A DNA stretch of 64,000 nt from an uncultured Saprospiraceae bacterium (GCA_937981555.1 CALJOK010000008.1:1-64000), one strand, 5' to 3'. Shown: positions 18,865-28,617, numbered from the stretch's first letter. Program-made: numbers and translations. Notes: a model not told the origin generated them from the letters alone.

Positions 18865-19428
18865 ATGCGAGCACTTCCTTATCTCAACTCAAAAAAAACA
18901 ATACTCTTACATTTTTTCACTTTTACTATTTTGTCTATTGCCTCAGGACAAATGGATTCTACTTTTTTCAAAAAACCAGATGCTAGATATTATTCTATTC
19001 GACATGGAAAATGGTGGTTCGAATCTAAATCACTCCAACTCTCTCCTGAAATTCATGGATTCAAATATTTAACGGTAGGATTAAGTTTAGTGGAAATGAA
19101 AACTGAAACTGGCGAAGGAGGAGGTAATGCAAAAGCTTACCAAGTTGGTTTTGAATACCTTCCAACTAAAAATATTTTTGCTCCAAAAGCTGCTGCATGG
19201 AAAGGAGGATATATATTTGGACTTGGTGGTAAGATTGGAATAAATGGTTTATACTATTTTAAAAAAAATGCTTCGAGTTTTGCAATTCGTCCAATGATCG
19301 GATTTGGATTTGCTTACTTTCATTTTAATTATGGTTATACCTTTTTTGTCAATAAAAAATTCAATGAGTTGTTAAGTCCGCATAGTTTTTCCTTGTCTTG
19401 GCATCATACGATTTTGCCTAAGAATTAG
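18865..19428 (+). CDS. Small outer-membrane-like protein of unknown function
   Basis: A 187-residue protein with a signal peptide (about 1-29, ending SIASG) followed by alternating aromatic beta-strand-like segments such as GFEYLPTKNIFAP and PMIGFGFAYFHFNYGY. It starts 3 bp after the kinase stop codon, so it is almost certainly the last gene of the export/two-component operon. The pattern suggests a small beta barrel, but I recognise no family. It could modulate the pump or report envelope stress. Confidence 0.7.
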   Translation: MRALPYLNSKKTILLHFFTFTILSIASGQMDSTFFKKPDARYYSIRHGKWWFESKSLQLSPEIHGFKYLTVGLSLVEMKTETGEGGGNAKAYQVGFEYLPTKNIFAPKAAAWKGGYIFGLGGKIGINGLYYFKKNASSFAIRPMIGFGFAYFHFNYGYTFFVNKKFNELLSPHSFSLSWHHTILPKN

Positions 19429-19435
19429 TAAAAAA

Positions 19436-19475
19436 AATCCTTCCAGATTTTTAAAAACCTGAAAGGACTAAAATT
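19436..19475. terminator. Weak terminator-like hairpin between convergent genes
   Basis: TCCTTCCAG pairs with CTGAAAGGA with one mismatch, preceded by an A run. The same CCTTCCAG word is in the hairpins at 2635-2676 and 56229-56263. Confidence 0.5.
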
Positions 19476-19491
19476 TCATTTTTTATATATC

Positions 19492-21036
19492 TTACTGCTT
19501 TACAAACTTCTTCACCTCCTCTCCTATTTGAATAAAATACATTCCAGCATTTAATTCATCAATGGAAATCATTTCATTCTCAAAACTCACTTCTCCTTTT
19601 TTCATCTCTTTCCCCGAAATATCAAAAATGTAAAAGTATTGTTTTTCGAAGTTTTCTATTTCCAAAAATAAATTATCATTTGCTGGATTTGGGAAAACTT
19701 TAAATCCTGTTTTTTCTTTTTCTAAATTTCCCACAGGACTAATCACATCAAAATGATTTGATAACTTATCATATTCAACTAGTTCCGCTGCAGTCAAAGT
19801 ATTAACAGGTAATAAATTATTTGACTCGTAAGGGTCATCTATCAAATTATAAAATCGTTGGCCTCCATTGGCCAAACTAATATATTTGTACGTTTCATTT
19901 CGTGATGCCCAACCATCAGAATTTCCTCCTGATTGAACTTCCGTATACATACAATCTCTTTGTCCATCACCCTGCGCGGTAAGCAAAGGTGCAAAACTAT
20001 AACTATCATGAATTTGGGAAAGTGGCGTTCCAGTCAATTCAACAATCGTAGAAAACAAATCTGAAAAAGAAACCAATGCATCTTCCCGTTCATTCACCCG
20101 AGTGATACCTGCACCAGAAATAACCATCGGCACATGAACACCGCCTTGATATAAACTTCCTTTTCCTCGATTACCTGGATAAGGAAGTTCTATCACATTT
20201 TGACTAGTTCCATTATCTCCAACAAAAATGATAACTGTATTTTCCAATTCATCGGCAGGAATATTATCAAACAATCTCCCTATTTCAAAATCAATACTTT
20301 CAATCATAGCTAAAAAATAAGGCAAAGGATTATCAGCAATCGAAGTAGCATCTGTTGGTAAATTTCCCTGCGTATGCATATTTGTTGGCGGCAAATGCAA
20401 AGGAGTATGTGCAGCATTATAAGCTAACCAACAAAACCAAGGTTGATTCTGATCATTGATCCAATCAATTGTTAAATCTGTAAATTTGGTCGTGATATAA
20501 TCTGTCGTTGCTGTTTCTTGACCATTTATTACCAAATCATAATCATTATAATCTGAAACACCACCACTCATAATTCCACCAAAATATTCTATCCCAGATT
20601 CATTAGGATAATCCAAATTGGCATTCATTCCACCTCCGCCACCTAAGTGCCATTTTCCGATTAAGCTATTACTATAAGTTCCATTAGATGATTGTTCGAT
20701 GTATTCATGAAGGGTAGTTTCATCTTGTGAAAGTGTCGCCAAATCAGTAGCATTTAAAACATTAGTTCGGAAACCATGCTTCCCTGTCAAAACGTTAGCA
20801 CGACTTGGTGCACAAATTGGATTGGACCAAACATTATCGAAAGTGATTCCTTCATTCATCATTGCCTCTAAGTGTGGCATATTCGCCTTAGTTGAATTGG
20901 GCAAATAATTAGGAATTGGTCCAACTCCAATATCATCAACTATGATAAATAAAACATTAGGTTGCTGAGCAAAAATAGAATGGGAAAAAAATAGAAGAGC
21001 AAAAATTGGTAGTAGGATTTTAGTTGGAATATTCAT
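19492..21036 (-). CDS. T9SS-secreted sulfatase (type I, formylglycine-dependent)
   Basis: A 514-residue sulfatase. The signal peptide (about 1-23) precedes NVLFIIVDDIG with metal-binding Asp34/Asp35. The formylglycine motif is CAPSR at 75-79, with Cys75 the residue oxidised by a maturase. The alkaline-phosphatase-like core runs to about 430. Residues about 443-514 are a T9SS sorting domain (FKVFPNPANDNLFL to EEVKKFVKQ). Such sulfatases remove sulfate esters from polysaccharides outside the cell. Together with the acetylxylan esterase and xylose isomerase in this window it fits use of sulfated or xylan-like algal glycans, though substrate specificity cannot be read. No maturase gene is nearby. 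Confidence 0.92.
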   Translation of the reverse strand: MNIPTKILLPIFALLFFSHSIFAQQPNVLFIIVDDIGVGPIPNYLPNSTKANMPHLEAMMNEGITFDNVWSNPICAPSRANVLTGKHGFRTNVLNATDLATLSQDETTLHEYIEQSSNGTYSNSLIGKWHLGGGGGMNANLDYPNESGIEYFGGIMSGGVSDYNDYDLVINGQETATTDYITTKFTDLTIDWINDQNQPWFCWLAYNAAHTPLHLPPTNMHTQGNLPTDATSIADNPLPYFLAMIESIDFEIGRLFDNIPADELENTVIIFVGDNGTSQNVIELPYPGNRGKGSLYQGGVHVPMVISGAGITRVNEREDALVSFSDLFSTIVELTGTPLSQIHDSYSFAPLLTAQGDGQRDCMYTEVQSGGNSDGWASRNETYKYISLANGGQRFYNLIDDPYESNNLLPVNTLTAAELVEYDKLSNHFDVISPVGNLEKEKTGFKVFPNPANDNLFLEIENFEKQYFYIFDISGKEMKKGEVSFENEMISIDELNAGMYFIQIGEEVKKFVKQ

Positions 21037-21123
21037 TTAGGTATTTAATTTTTTTGATGTAAATGAAGAGCAAAAGTTTAGACTCCAATATAATAAGATG
21101 GTTTAATCTATTTTTAGAAAAAC

Positions 21124-21155
21124 AAAGCCCACGTGACATTCATCAGATGGGCTTT
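21124..21155 (-). terminator. Terminator of xylose isomerase gene
   Basis: The stem AAAGCCCA/TGGGCTTT is followed in the minus direction by GTTTTTC. It lies just downstream of the xylose isomerase stop codon. Confidence 0.7.
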
Positions 21156-21188
21156 ATTTTTATTTTTATTTTATAAAAAAATTAATTT

Positions 21189-22541
21189 TTAAATATATTG
21201 ATTAATTATATTTTCAAACATTTCTTGTTTCCCACTTCGCATTTCTGGTTCTCCATTCTTCGTGGCGATTCTTGACAAGTCTTCCAAACTCAATTTTCCT
21301 TTCGCAAACTTTGCTCCGTTGCCTCTTGCAAAAGATGCGTAACGATTTTTCATCAAATCAACATATTTTGATTCTTTTAAAATATCATTAGCGATCAATA
21401 ATGCTCTGGCAAAAACATCCATGCCACCAATGTGCGCATGAAAAATATCATCCAAGTCCGTTGAGTTCCGACGAGTCTTCGCATCAAAATTAATTCCTCC
21501 ACCTTGCAATCCACCTGCTTGCAAAAAGACCAACATACATTCTGTCAACTCATATAAATCATTTGGAAATTGATCGGTATCCCAACCATTTTGCTCATCT
21601 CCTCGATTGGCATCTATACTTCCAAGCAAACCAGCATTGGCAGCTACTTGCATTTCATGAGCCATCGTGTGACCAGCTAGGGTTGCATGATTAAACTCCA
21701 AATTCAATTTAAAATCATTCAACAAATCATACTCTCGAAGAAAAGCAATTACCGTTGCAGCGTCATAATCATACTGATGCTTCGAAGGTTCACAAGGTTT
21801 TGGTTCGATAAAAAATGTTCCTTTAAAACCTTGCCCTCTAGCATAGTCTTTGGCTGCATGAAGAAAGCAAGCGAGGTTGTCAACTTCTTTTTTCATATTC
21901 GTATTGAGCAACGAAAGGTAGCCTTCTCGTCCTCCCCAAAAAACATAATTTTCACCACCTAACTTGATCGTAGCATCCAAAGCATTTTTCACTTGACCAC
22001 CTGCGTACGCCACCACATTAAAATCAGGATTTGTTGCAGCACCATTCATATATCTTGGATTGGAAAAAAGGTTAGCTGTTCCCCAGAGTAATTTCACACC
22101 AGATGCTTTTTGTTTTTCCAAAGCATAATCTGTCAAAATTTCTAACCGCTTTTGTGACTCTGCTAGCGTTGCTCCTTCGTCCACCATGTCCACGTCGTGA
22201 AAGCAATAATAAGGTGCTCCAACTTTTGTGATAAATTCAAATGCAGCATCCATTTTATCTTTTGCACTTTCGATTGGATCAGGATTTTCTAACCAAGGAA
22301 ATTTCTTAGTTGGAGCACCGAAAGGATCTCCGCCATCTCCGCAGAAGGTGTGCCAGTAAGCAATCGCAAATCTAAAATGATCTTTCATCGATTTACCACC
22401 TACTTTTTGTTTTTCATTATACCATTTAAAAGAAAATGGGTTATTTGATTTTCGTCCTTCAAATTTGATTTTACCAATACCTTTAAAGTATTCTTTTTTT
22501 CCTTTGACGAGTTTAATTTTTTGTTTGTCGAGACTTTTCAT
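21189..22541 (-). CDS. xylA: Xylose isomerase
   Basis: A 450-residue xylose isomerase beginning at the ATG at 22541; a TTG at 22589 in frame is not preferred. Family hallmarks are present: catalytic His115 and Asp118 in CFHDVDM, the metal-site residues in [31 protein letters not shown], and [17 protein letters not shown]. The enzyme interconverts D-xylose and D-xylulose in the cytoplasm and needs two divalent metals. Length is normal for the longer, class II type. No xylulokinase or transporter gene is adjacent, so it is an isolated xyl gene here. Confidence 0.97.
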   Translation of the reverse strand: MKSLDKQKIKLVKGKKEYFKGIGKIKFEGRKSNNPFSFKWYNEKQKVGGKSMKDHFRFAIAYWHTFCGDGGDPFGAPTKKFPWLENPDPIESAKDKMDAAFEFITKVGAPYYCFHDVDMVDEGATLAESQKRLEILTDYALEKQKASGVKLLWGTANLFSNPRYMNGAATNPDFNVVAYAGGQVKNALDATIKLGGENYVFWGGREGYLSLLNTNMKKEVDNLACFLHAAKDYARGQGFKGTFFIEPKPCEPSKHQYDYDAATVIAFLREYDLLNDFKLNLEFNHATLAGHTMAHEMQVAANAGLLGSIDANRGDEQNGWDTDQFPNDLYELTECMLVFLQAGGLQGGGINFDAKTRRNSTDLDDIFHAHIGGMDVFARALLIANDILKESKYVDLMKNRYASFARGNGAKFAKGKLSLEDLSRIATKNGEPEMRSGKQEMFENIINQYI

Positions 22542-22731
22542 ATAGTTTTGAATTTTGATTTTATATTGTTTCTTTTTTGGAAAAAACAATTTACAAAAAC
22601 GAAATATTTCTTAGAGTGTTTATTTTACACTATCGTTAAGGTATTTATTTTTTTTTCAAAAAAAGAAATTGACTATTAATTTTAAATGCATAGATGAAAA
22701 ATCCTATTTTTACAAAAAAATAAACAAAACC

Positions 22732-24006
22732 ATGGCAGAAGATTTTTTCAAAAAAACTGGACAATTTTTAAAAAAAGGATCTCAATATCTTTCTGATAAA
22801 TTTAATCTCGAAATCCACGACTTAATTAATGCCGTGAGGAAAAATGATACCGAAATGGTCGCTCGTTGCATCTTTGCGGGAATCGATCCTAATCTTCAGG
22901 ATGGCATTCAGCGTCGAGCATTGCCCATCGCAGTTGACAATAATAATACAGATATTATCGAAATTTTATTGGAGGGAAAAGCTGATCCTAACCTAGTAGG
23001 CAAGGATGGAGAGTCGGCGATTTTCAAAGCAGTCTCTTGGAAAAATGCGGAGTATGTTCAGTTGCTGATGGAAGCTGGCGCAAATATTTATAAAAAAGAA
23101 CCTAGTGGAAATAGTCCAATTGATGAGGCTAAGAGAAAAGGTTTTGCGGAACTACTCAATCAAATGGAAGGCTTCAAGGAAGGTAAGCGATTGGAAAAAG
23201 TAGAAGTTGATAAAGCTACCCACGAAGAAATCAAAGCTAAAACAGAAGAAGCTCAAAAGTTACGCGAACAAAAAGCTGCTTTCGAAGCCAAGCAAAAAGA
23301 ATTAAAAGAAAAAGCAGCTACCGAAGCTGCAACTGCTCGGGTGGAAAAAACTTATGATGTTGAAAATAAAGGAGTAGCCAATGCACTTATTTCAGCGATT
23401 CAAAAAGGTGATGAAGCTGGCGTTGATATGTTTTTAGGGAAGATAGAAAACATGGATGAGATCGATGCGGAATTTAAAACCACTCCCCTTTTGTCTGCCA
23501 TTTTTTATAAAAATACGAAAGCAGTAATTGCGTTGGTTGACAAAGGAGCGAATGTTGGAAAAGTAGTTTTGGAGCAACATCACTCACCAATTACACTTGC
23601 GGTAAGTATGGGTGCGCACAAATTGGTGAAATTTATTTTGGATAAAAACCCTGGTGAAGATGCTAACTTATTGAATGACGAAAATCAATTATTGAGTCCA
23701 ACTTTCTTAGCTTACAAAGATCCGAAAATGTTGCACTTACTTTTGACTGCTGGAGCTGATCCATATTTTGGAGGGAAAGACGGAACTTCACCAATTGTCA
23801 AGGCGATTGAAAAAAGTTCAGTTGGAACACTTCCTGTTTTGGCAATTCACAATGTAAATTTGAATAAAGTTACGGAAGGAAAAACGCCTATCGAATGGGC
23901 GATGCATTTTGATCGCAAAGATTGGGTGAATGGATTATTGGAAGAAGGAGTTGTCTCTGAGGCGGGAGTTGCTTTTGTGAAAAATGTTGCGAGTGAGGAG
24001 GAGTGA
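22732..24006 (+). CDS. Ankyrin repeat protein
   Basis: A 424-residue protein starting at the ATG at 22732 (MAEDFFKKTG). Two ankyrin-repeat blocks are visible. The first (about 30-145) has DLINAVRKNDTEMVARCI, DPNLQDG and GADPN-like turns. The second (about 205-410) has GVANALISAIQKGDEAGVDMF, LLLTAGADPYFGGKDGTSPI and KTPIEWAM. A charged lysine/glutamate-rich coiled-coil linker (about 155-195) joins them. There is no signal peptide, so it is probably cytoplasmic. Ankyrin repeats mediate protein binding; partners are unknown. The gene faces the GIN lipoprotein gene across a large inverted repeat. Confidence 0.85.
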   Translation: MAEDFFKKTGQFLKKGSQYLSDKFNLEIHDLINAVRKNDTEMVARCIFAGIDPNLQDGIQRRALPIAVDNNNTDIIEILLEGKADPNLVGKDGESAIFKAVSWKNAEYVQLLMEAGANIYKKEPSGNSPIDEAKRKGFAELLNQMEGFKEGKRLEKVEVDKATHEEIKAKTEEAQKLREQKAAFEAKQKELKEKAATEAATARVEKTYDVENKGVANALISAIQKGDEAGVDMFLGKIENMDEIDAEFKTTPLLSAIFYKNTKAVIALVDKGANVGKVVLEQHHSPITLAVSMGAHKLVKFILDKNPGEDANLLNDENQLLSPTFLAYKDPKMLHLLLTAGADPYFGGKDGTSPIVKAIEKSSVGTLPVLAIHNVNLNKVTEGKTPIEWAMHFDRKDWVNGLLEEGVVSEAGVAFVKNVASEEE

Positions 24007-24009
24007 TTT

Positions 24010-24126
24010 TTTTTTGCCACAGACTTGGACTGACTTTTTATGACTTCCCCATTATTTAATTTTCCCATTGCGGATAACACTTAAAAAGAGAGTCATAAAA
24101 AGTCAGTCCAAGTCTGTGGCAAAAAA
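24010..24126. repeat. 36-bp-arm perfect inverted repeat between convergent genes
   Basis: The left arm at 24010-24045 and right arm at 24091-24126 are exact reverse complements, beginning TTTTTTGCCACAGACTTGGA. The arms end in T and A runs, so the structure can work as a bidirectional terminator. It begins 3 bp after one stop codon and directly abuts the other. Confidence 0.9.
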
Positions 24127-24861
24127 TTAATTCATATTTTTCAAATCGCCGCTACCTGAAATATCCACATTAATAATCGGATTCCCTTTGTAATAAACAT
24201 CGCCGCTACCCTCAATTTTCACATCCAATTCGTTATTGGCAGTTACTTCAGCATCACCTGAACCGCTAATTTTTATATTCACAATATTCGCTTCCAAATC
24301 ATAAGCTTCCAAATCTCCGCTTCCACTAATTTTTGATCCAAGGTAATTGGTAGTTCCTTCTAATTTAATTTTTCCAGAACCCGAAATTCTTGCATCTACA
24401 TCTGTTGCACCATCAACTGCCACATCAATACTTCCTGATCCATCCACTTCCAATTTGATATTTCCCACCAAAAAAGCGTTTTGTCCAAACATATCTCCAG
24501 AACCTGAAACTTCTAAACTTTCAATAACTGGCATCGTGATATAAATTTTTAAATCAGTAAAATTTCTTTGACATTCATCAAATTCAATTTCCCAAACACC
24601 ATTTTGAATATCCGTTTCGATATTGGCAATTATGTTTTCTTGACCTTCCACTTCCACTTTAAAATCATTGCCTTGTGTGATGTAAACTTGTGAGGTTCCT
24701 CTAGATTTCACACTTGTAAATTCATTGATTAATAATTCTTGAGTGACAACATCACCATCACCTTCGATGCAATTAAACAATCCATTATTGCCTCGATCTT
24801 GGCAGCTAGTCATTAAAATCATTGTGAATAAAATGACGGAATACATTTTTAAATTTTTCAT
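24127..24861 (-). CDS. GIN-domain lipoprotein (DUF2807)
   Basis: A 244-residue lipoprotein. The signal ends in a lipobox (MTSC, Cys20). The rest is a right-handed parallel beta-helix-like GIN domain with recurrent GSGD/GSGS turns: SGSGDMFG, DGSGSIDV, SGSGKIKL, SGSGDLEA, SGSGDAEV and GSGDVYYKG. The family is known in Bacteroidota as a putative auto-transporter adhesin head domain, but its role is not established. It is probably anchored in the outer membrane. Downstream it meets the ankyrin gene; upstream is a hairpin cluster. Confidence 0.88.
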   Translation of the reverse strand: MKNLKMYSVILFTMILMTSCQDRGNNGLFNCIEGDGDVVTQELLINEFTSVKSRGTSQVYITQGNDFKVEVEGQENIIANIETDIQNGVWEIEFDECQRNFTDLKIYITMPVIESLEVSGSGDMFGQNAFLVGNIKLEVDGSGSIDVAVDGATDVDARISGSGKIKLEGTTNYLGSKISGSGDLEAYDLEANIVNIKISGSGDAEVTANNELDVKIEGSGDVYYKGNPIINVDISGSGDLKNMN

Positions 24862-24880
24862 AATCTTAGTTTTTAAGTAG

Positions 24881-24977
24881 AACGACTTTCTAAGTCGTTT
24901 CTGTTAGGAAATATTTTTTTCTAGGTGTTGACGACTTTGGAAAGTCGTTTTACGGTTTAACGATTTAGAAAATCGTT
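24881..24977. repeat. Cluster of three related hairpins
   Basis: Three similar short palindromes lie in a row: AACGACTT-tct-AAGTCGTT (24881-24899), ACGACTTT-gg-AAAGTCGT (24931-24948) and AACGATTT-aga-AAATCGTT (24959-24977). They sit between the TonB receptor stop and the GIN gene start and look like a small palindromic repeat array. Confidence 0.8.
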
Positions 24978-24980
24978 TTA

Positions 24981-27385
24981 CTAGAATTCAATTCGATAAT
25001 TAAAGGTTGGGAACAATCCCGTTTGAGTTACATTTACAATTTTATCTGAGCCTGAACTATAATATTGGAAATCCACATTTTCGTGATTCGTCACATTTTG
25101 GATGTCTAATAAAATAGAATGAGTCATTCTCTTTTTATTAATCTTGTAACTTATTCCAACATCAAATCTCCAATATGCTGGCGCATGTTCTCCAAATCTT
25201 CTAGTGTAATCTCGAACAGTTTCATCTGCGTCTCTTGATGCTTCCAAGTCAATTGGAGTGATTCGATTTCCTCCTGCAAAAATTGATTTTCCATTGATTC
25301 CAAAAATGTTCTTTTTACTTTTTCCTACTTTCCATTCTTTTCCAAATAAAACATTCGATTGATAATTAGAAGCATAACGCGTATGATATTCGTTTCCATC
25401 TCTCGGCGTATATTTTGAATCAAACACAGAACCTGAAATCAAGAAATAATAGTTTTTAGAAAAGAACTTTTCGATCGTAATATCTACTCCGTAATTCCTT
25501 GCAGTTCCTTCATTAGTTGCTTCAAATGTTTCTCCCAAAATATCCCAGATGTCTTGTGTATTGATAATTGAACTAGTACTTCCTGGTTCGTTGACAATCG
25601 GCACATCATATAAATGTTGGTAGTACGTTTCAATTTTCAATCGAAGATTTTTTCCTAACTTTTGATCGTAACCAATTACCGCTTGCAAAGATTTGGTCAT
25701 ATCTAAATTTTTATTCGGAGCAGTTTTAGGTTGCCCTTCTTCCGTCACTTCTGCAAAATAAAATGAAACATGTTCTGGCTTACTATGCAACCCAACTGCT
25801 GCGCTCCAAGATTGTTTTGGACTAGCTTGAAATTTAATTGCTGCACGAGGCTCTAACGATTGACTTCCATTCAAACCAAAATACGTGTAGTGTATTCCTG
25901 AGTTCAAAGTCCATTTTTCATCGAAGCGATGTTTCCAATGAGCATAAGTTTGGTAGAGTTGAGTTTGACCTTCGTTGTTCAAATAACTTTCCCAAACATC
26001 ATCAACTTCATAATACTCTTCTGACTTGAAATTAAATTTTTGATTGGTAAAATCCCTCCCATTTGGAAAGTATTTTTTGAATTAATTTTATTCGTATAAG
26101 TGGTCGTTGCTCTTAAAATTTTATTATCAAAAATGGACACCTCATCTAAAACTTCATTGTAATCATTCTCCACATCGAAGTATGATTCTTCTGATTCGTA
26201 GGCATCTGAAGAGGCAGCAACAACTGTTCGCAAGTAACTGGTTGGAGTTAAAATCATTTTATGAGAAACACCAATCGTTCCTACTTTTTGTCTTTCTTCA
26301 AAACTCCACTTTCCATCTTCGTCTTCCCATTTTGTAGAGTCCGCTTCAGCAGTTTGTGAAGCGATATTTTTTCCCGCCAAACCAAAAATGGCAAACGTTC
26401 CATAACCATTAGTTGGCAAGTTTACTTTGAATGATAAGTCTTCATATGCTGGCAAAACATCTCCCGCAGGATTCAACCCAATTGCGTTTAAAAGTCCCAA
26501 TGTTGAATACCGATAATTCAATAAATACGACCCCTTATAGTTTTTCCCAAAAGGGCCTTCCAATCCTGCTTCCACACCAAGCGCACCAATCATAAAAGAG
26601 TATTCTCGTTTCTCATTATTTCCTTTTCGCATATTCAAATCAAAAACGCCAGAAGTTGCATTTCCAAATTCAGCAGGAAAAGCACCTGTGTAAAAATCAG
26701 AATTACTCAACGTCGTACTACTCAACATGCTGATTCCACCACCTGAATTCCCCATACCTCCAAAGTGATTTGGATTTGGAATTTCAATACCCTCCAATCT
26801 CCACATTACTCCTTTTGGAGAATTTCCCCGAACAATTATTTCATTGAACAAATCGCTTGATCCACCTCCAACAGTTACTCCTGCATAATTCTGCGCCATC
26901 CTCGCAGGATCAAAAAGACTCCCAGCATATCGAGCTGTTTCTTCTACCGAAAATGATCGTGCAGATACAGTCGCTAACTCGTTGATCGGTTTGGTTTTGT
27001 CATGCTGAGCAGTTACGACTACTTCAGTCATTTGGTTAAGGGCTTCTTGCAATTCAATGTTGAGAGACAACTCTTTTCCAGAAGTCAACAACACACTTTG
27101 CAAGTTAGACTCTTCATAACCTAAGTAAGAAATTTGAATACTGTGTCGTCCGATGGGCACATTTTCAATTCTAAAATTTCCGTCGATGTCGGTACTCGTT
27201 CCCATCATTTCGGCTGTGGAAGTGATCATAACATTTGCACCAATTAATGGCATTTCAGAATCTTTGTCCAGAACAGTTCCTTTAATTGTTTGAGTTAAAA
27301 CGGTTTGTGCATTCGCAGAAAATGTGATTAGTAAAAGCACTAAAACATAAATTGCTAGGAATACATTTTTTAGTGTGATTTTCAT
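24981..27385 (-). pseudogene. TonB-dependent receptor, frameshifted
   Basis: Two adjacent minus-strand frames together make one receptor of about 800 residues. The first (from 27385) has a signal peptide, a CarboxypepD_reg-like domain (IKGTVLDKDSEMPLIGANV), a plug domain (VTVGGGSSDLFNEIIVRGNSP) and the start of the barrel. The second holds the remaining barrel, ending in FNYRIEF with a terminal Phe. The frame breaks at the G-rich stretch at about 26053-26060 (GGGAGGG on the minus strand). Adding one G would continue TFQMGG into DFTNQKFNFKSEEYYEVDD without a stop. This is a one-base deletion, a sequencing error, or phase variation. An ECF-like promoter and a terminator-like leader lie upstream, suggesting sigma-controlled expression. 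The ligand is unknown. Confidence 0.85.
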
Positions 27386-27431
27386 TTTGATTAACTTTTT
27401 AATGTGATTGATTTCCGGTTTTATTTTTCCG

Positions 27432-27470
27432 AAAAAAAATAGGTGTGGCTAATAGAAAAAAGTCCACACC
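27432..27470 (-). terminator. Terminator-like hairpin in the TonB receptor leader
   Basis: Read on the minus strand, GGTGTGG pairs with CCACACC across a 15-nt loop and is followed by TATTTTTTTT. It lies about 47 bp upstream of the receptor start and about 95-130 nt downstream of the predicted transcription start. It may be an attenuator or define a short leader RNA. Confidence 0.65.
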
Positions 27471-27572
27471 CATTTTCTAAAATCGGATTATCTAAAAAAA
27501 TTTAATTTGATTGCGATTATTTTTCTTTACGAAAAGACATATCGTTTTTTGTTTGTTTGATGTCTTTGCCTT

Positions 27573-27608
27573 TATGACGATAAGAAGAAGGGGCTACCCC
27601 TATTTTCG
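27573..27608 (-). promoter_or_regulatory. Predicted ECF sigma promoter, copy 1 (TonB receptor)
   Basis: On the minus strand the element reads AAAATAGGGGTA, two variable bases, CCCT, eight variable bases, then TCGTCATA. GGGGTA would be the -35 and CGTC the -10, with 15 nt between, which fits ECF-type promoters. An element of identical length and conserved blocks lies upstream of the FecR gene at 32433-32468. Confidence 0.6.
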
Positions 27609-27905
27609 TTTTTTTATTTTATGTTAAAAAAATGTTATGAAAATTCTAACTAGTTGATCAACTAAAAAAACATTCAATTTTGATAATTTAAAATTAGGTG
27701 TTTCTCCTATTTTATTATTTACAAAAAAGGTCAATAAGGTTTATTTACCGATAAAAGAGGGTAATTACTCTTTACTCCTTCATCGCTTTTTAAATCAATT
27801 GTTAATCGACCTTTTACTTATAACATTACTGAAATTATGTAAAAACAAAAAAGCCTCTGAGTGTTCATTTTTTTATTCAAGAAAAAAAGAATAGAAGAAC
27901 GGAAA

Positions 27906-27943
27906 TAAAAAAGAGCCTGTCTTACTCTCAAAAGACAGGCTCT
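27906..27943 (-). terminator. Strong intrinsic terminator
   Basis: A perfect 12-bp stem AGAGCCTGTCTT/AAGACAGGCTCT is followed in the minus direction by a T run. It terminates the 28005-28580 gene. Confidence 0.9.
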
Positions 27944-28004
27944 AAATTAAAACACTATTTATTAATCGATCTTTTTTTTTCAAAAAACCGAAACGGTAAA
28001 ATCT

Positions 28005-28580
28005 TTAATCAAACCAACCAAATCGGAAGGTTAACGTTCCTACCATTCCACTAAAATCTGAATTGGAATGAGTTTCAATTTCATTCACTCCTGTCACTCC
28101 GCGATACCCTACAGTCCCTGCCAACTTAAACCATCGAAACAAATTCACTTCCACTCCTGCCTCAGGTTGTATGACAAAAATATTATCATTTGGTCGAGAA
28201 CCAATCCCAACATAATCTACATCAATATCCCCCCAACCTAATTTTGTGCTAGCATAAACATGTAATACTTTATCTCGATTATGATGATACCCTAACCAAA
28301 ATCCACCATGACTTAATTTCATTCGATAATTCTCAATGTCAACTGAGGCATCTCTAAAATCAAGTCCTCCAAGACCATAACCACCAATAAAAAAATCATC
28401 TAAAAAAACTCCACCTCCTCCTCCAACTGCGGGAACCACTTCTCCTTTGAAACTACTAAATTCTACTATTGGACCTCCAAATCCAATCACTTTATTTACA
28501 TCCGAAAAAAGGGTTTCTGATTGTCCAAATCCTTGAAAAGTAAGAAGACAAAAAATTAATAGAGTAAAGTTATTTTTCAT
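28005..28580 (-). CDS. Outer-membrane barrel-like protein, paralogue A
   Basis: A 191-residue protein with a signal peptide (about 1-19, ending FQGFGQ). It is closely similar to the next upstream gene throughout: both have GFGGPI/GAFGAPI, VEFSSFKG/TEFSQFKG, GGGGGVFLDDFFIGGYG, HGGFWLGY, VHVYASTKLGWG, NDNIFV, PE-GVE-N-FRWFK-AGTVGYR and a terminal TFR-GWFD. Alternating short strands suggest a small outer-membrane beta barrel. Function is unknown. It is the last gene before a strong terminator. Confidence 0.75.
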   Translation of the reverse strand: MKNNFTLLIFCLLTFQGFGQSETLFSDVNKVIGFGGPIVEFSSFKGEVVPAVGGGGGVFLDDFFIGGYGLGGLDFRDASVDIENYRMKLSHGGFWLGYHHNRDKVLHVYASTKLGWGDIDVDYVGIGSRPNDNIFVIQPEAGVEVNLFRWFKLAGTVGYRGVTGVNEIETHSNSDFSGMVGTLTFRFGWFD

Positions 28581-28617
28581 TTTAGTTTTATTTTGACGTT
28601 ATAAAATTTAAGGTCAA

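Larger units (their letters stand above)
27386..28004. other. Long 5' leader and intergenic region of the TonB receptor
   Basis: It contains the ECF-like promoter (27573-27608), a terminator-like hairpin (27432-27470) inside the predicted leader, and the terminator of the next upstream gene (27912-27943). The remaining sequence from 27610 to 27905 is A/T-rich with no coding signal seen. Confidence 0.6.

Noticed and set aside
24010-24126. Insertion-sequence remnant
   Set aside because: It has no transposase fragment and no target duplication. It looks like a simple long palindrome.
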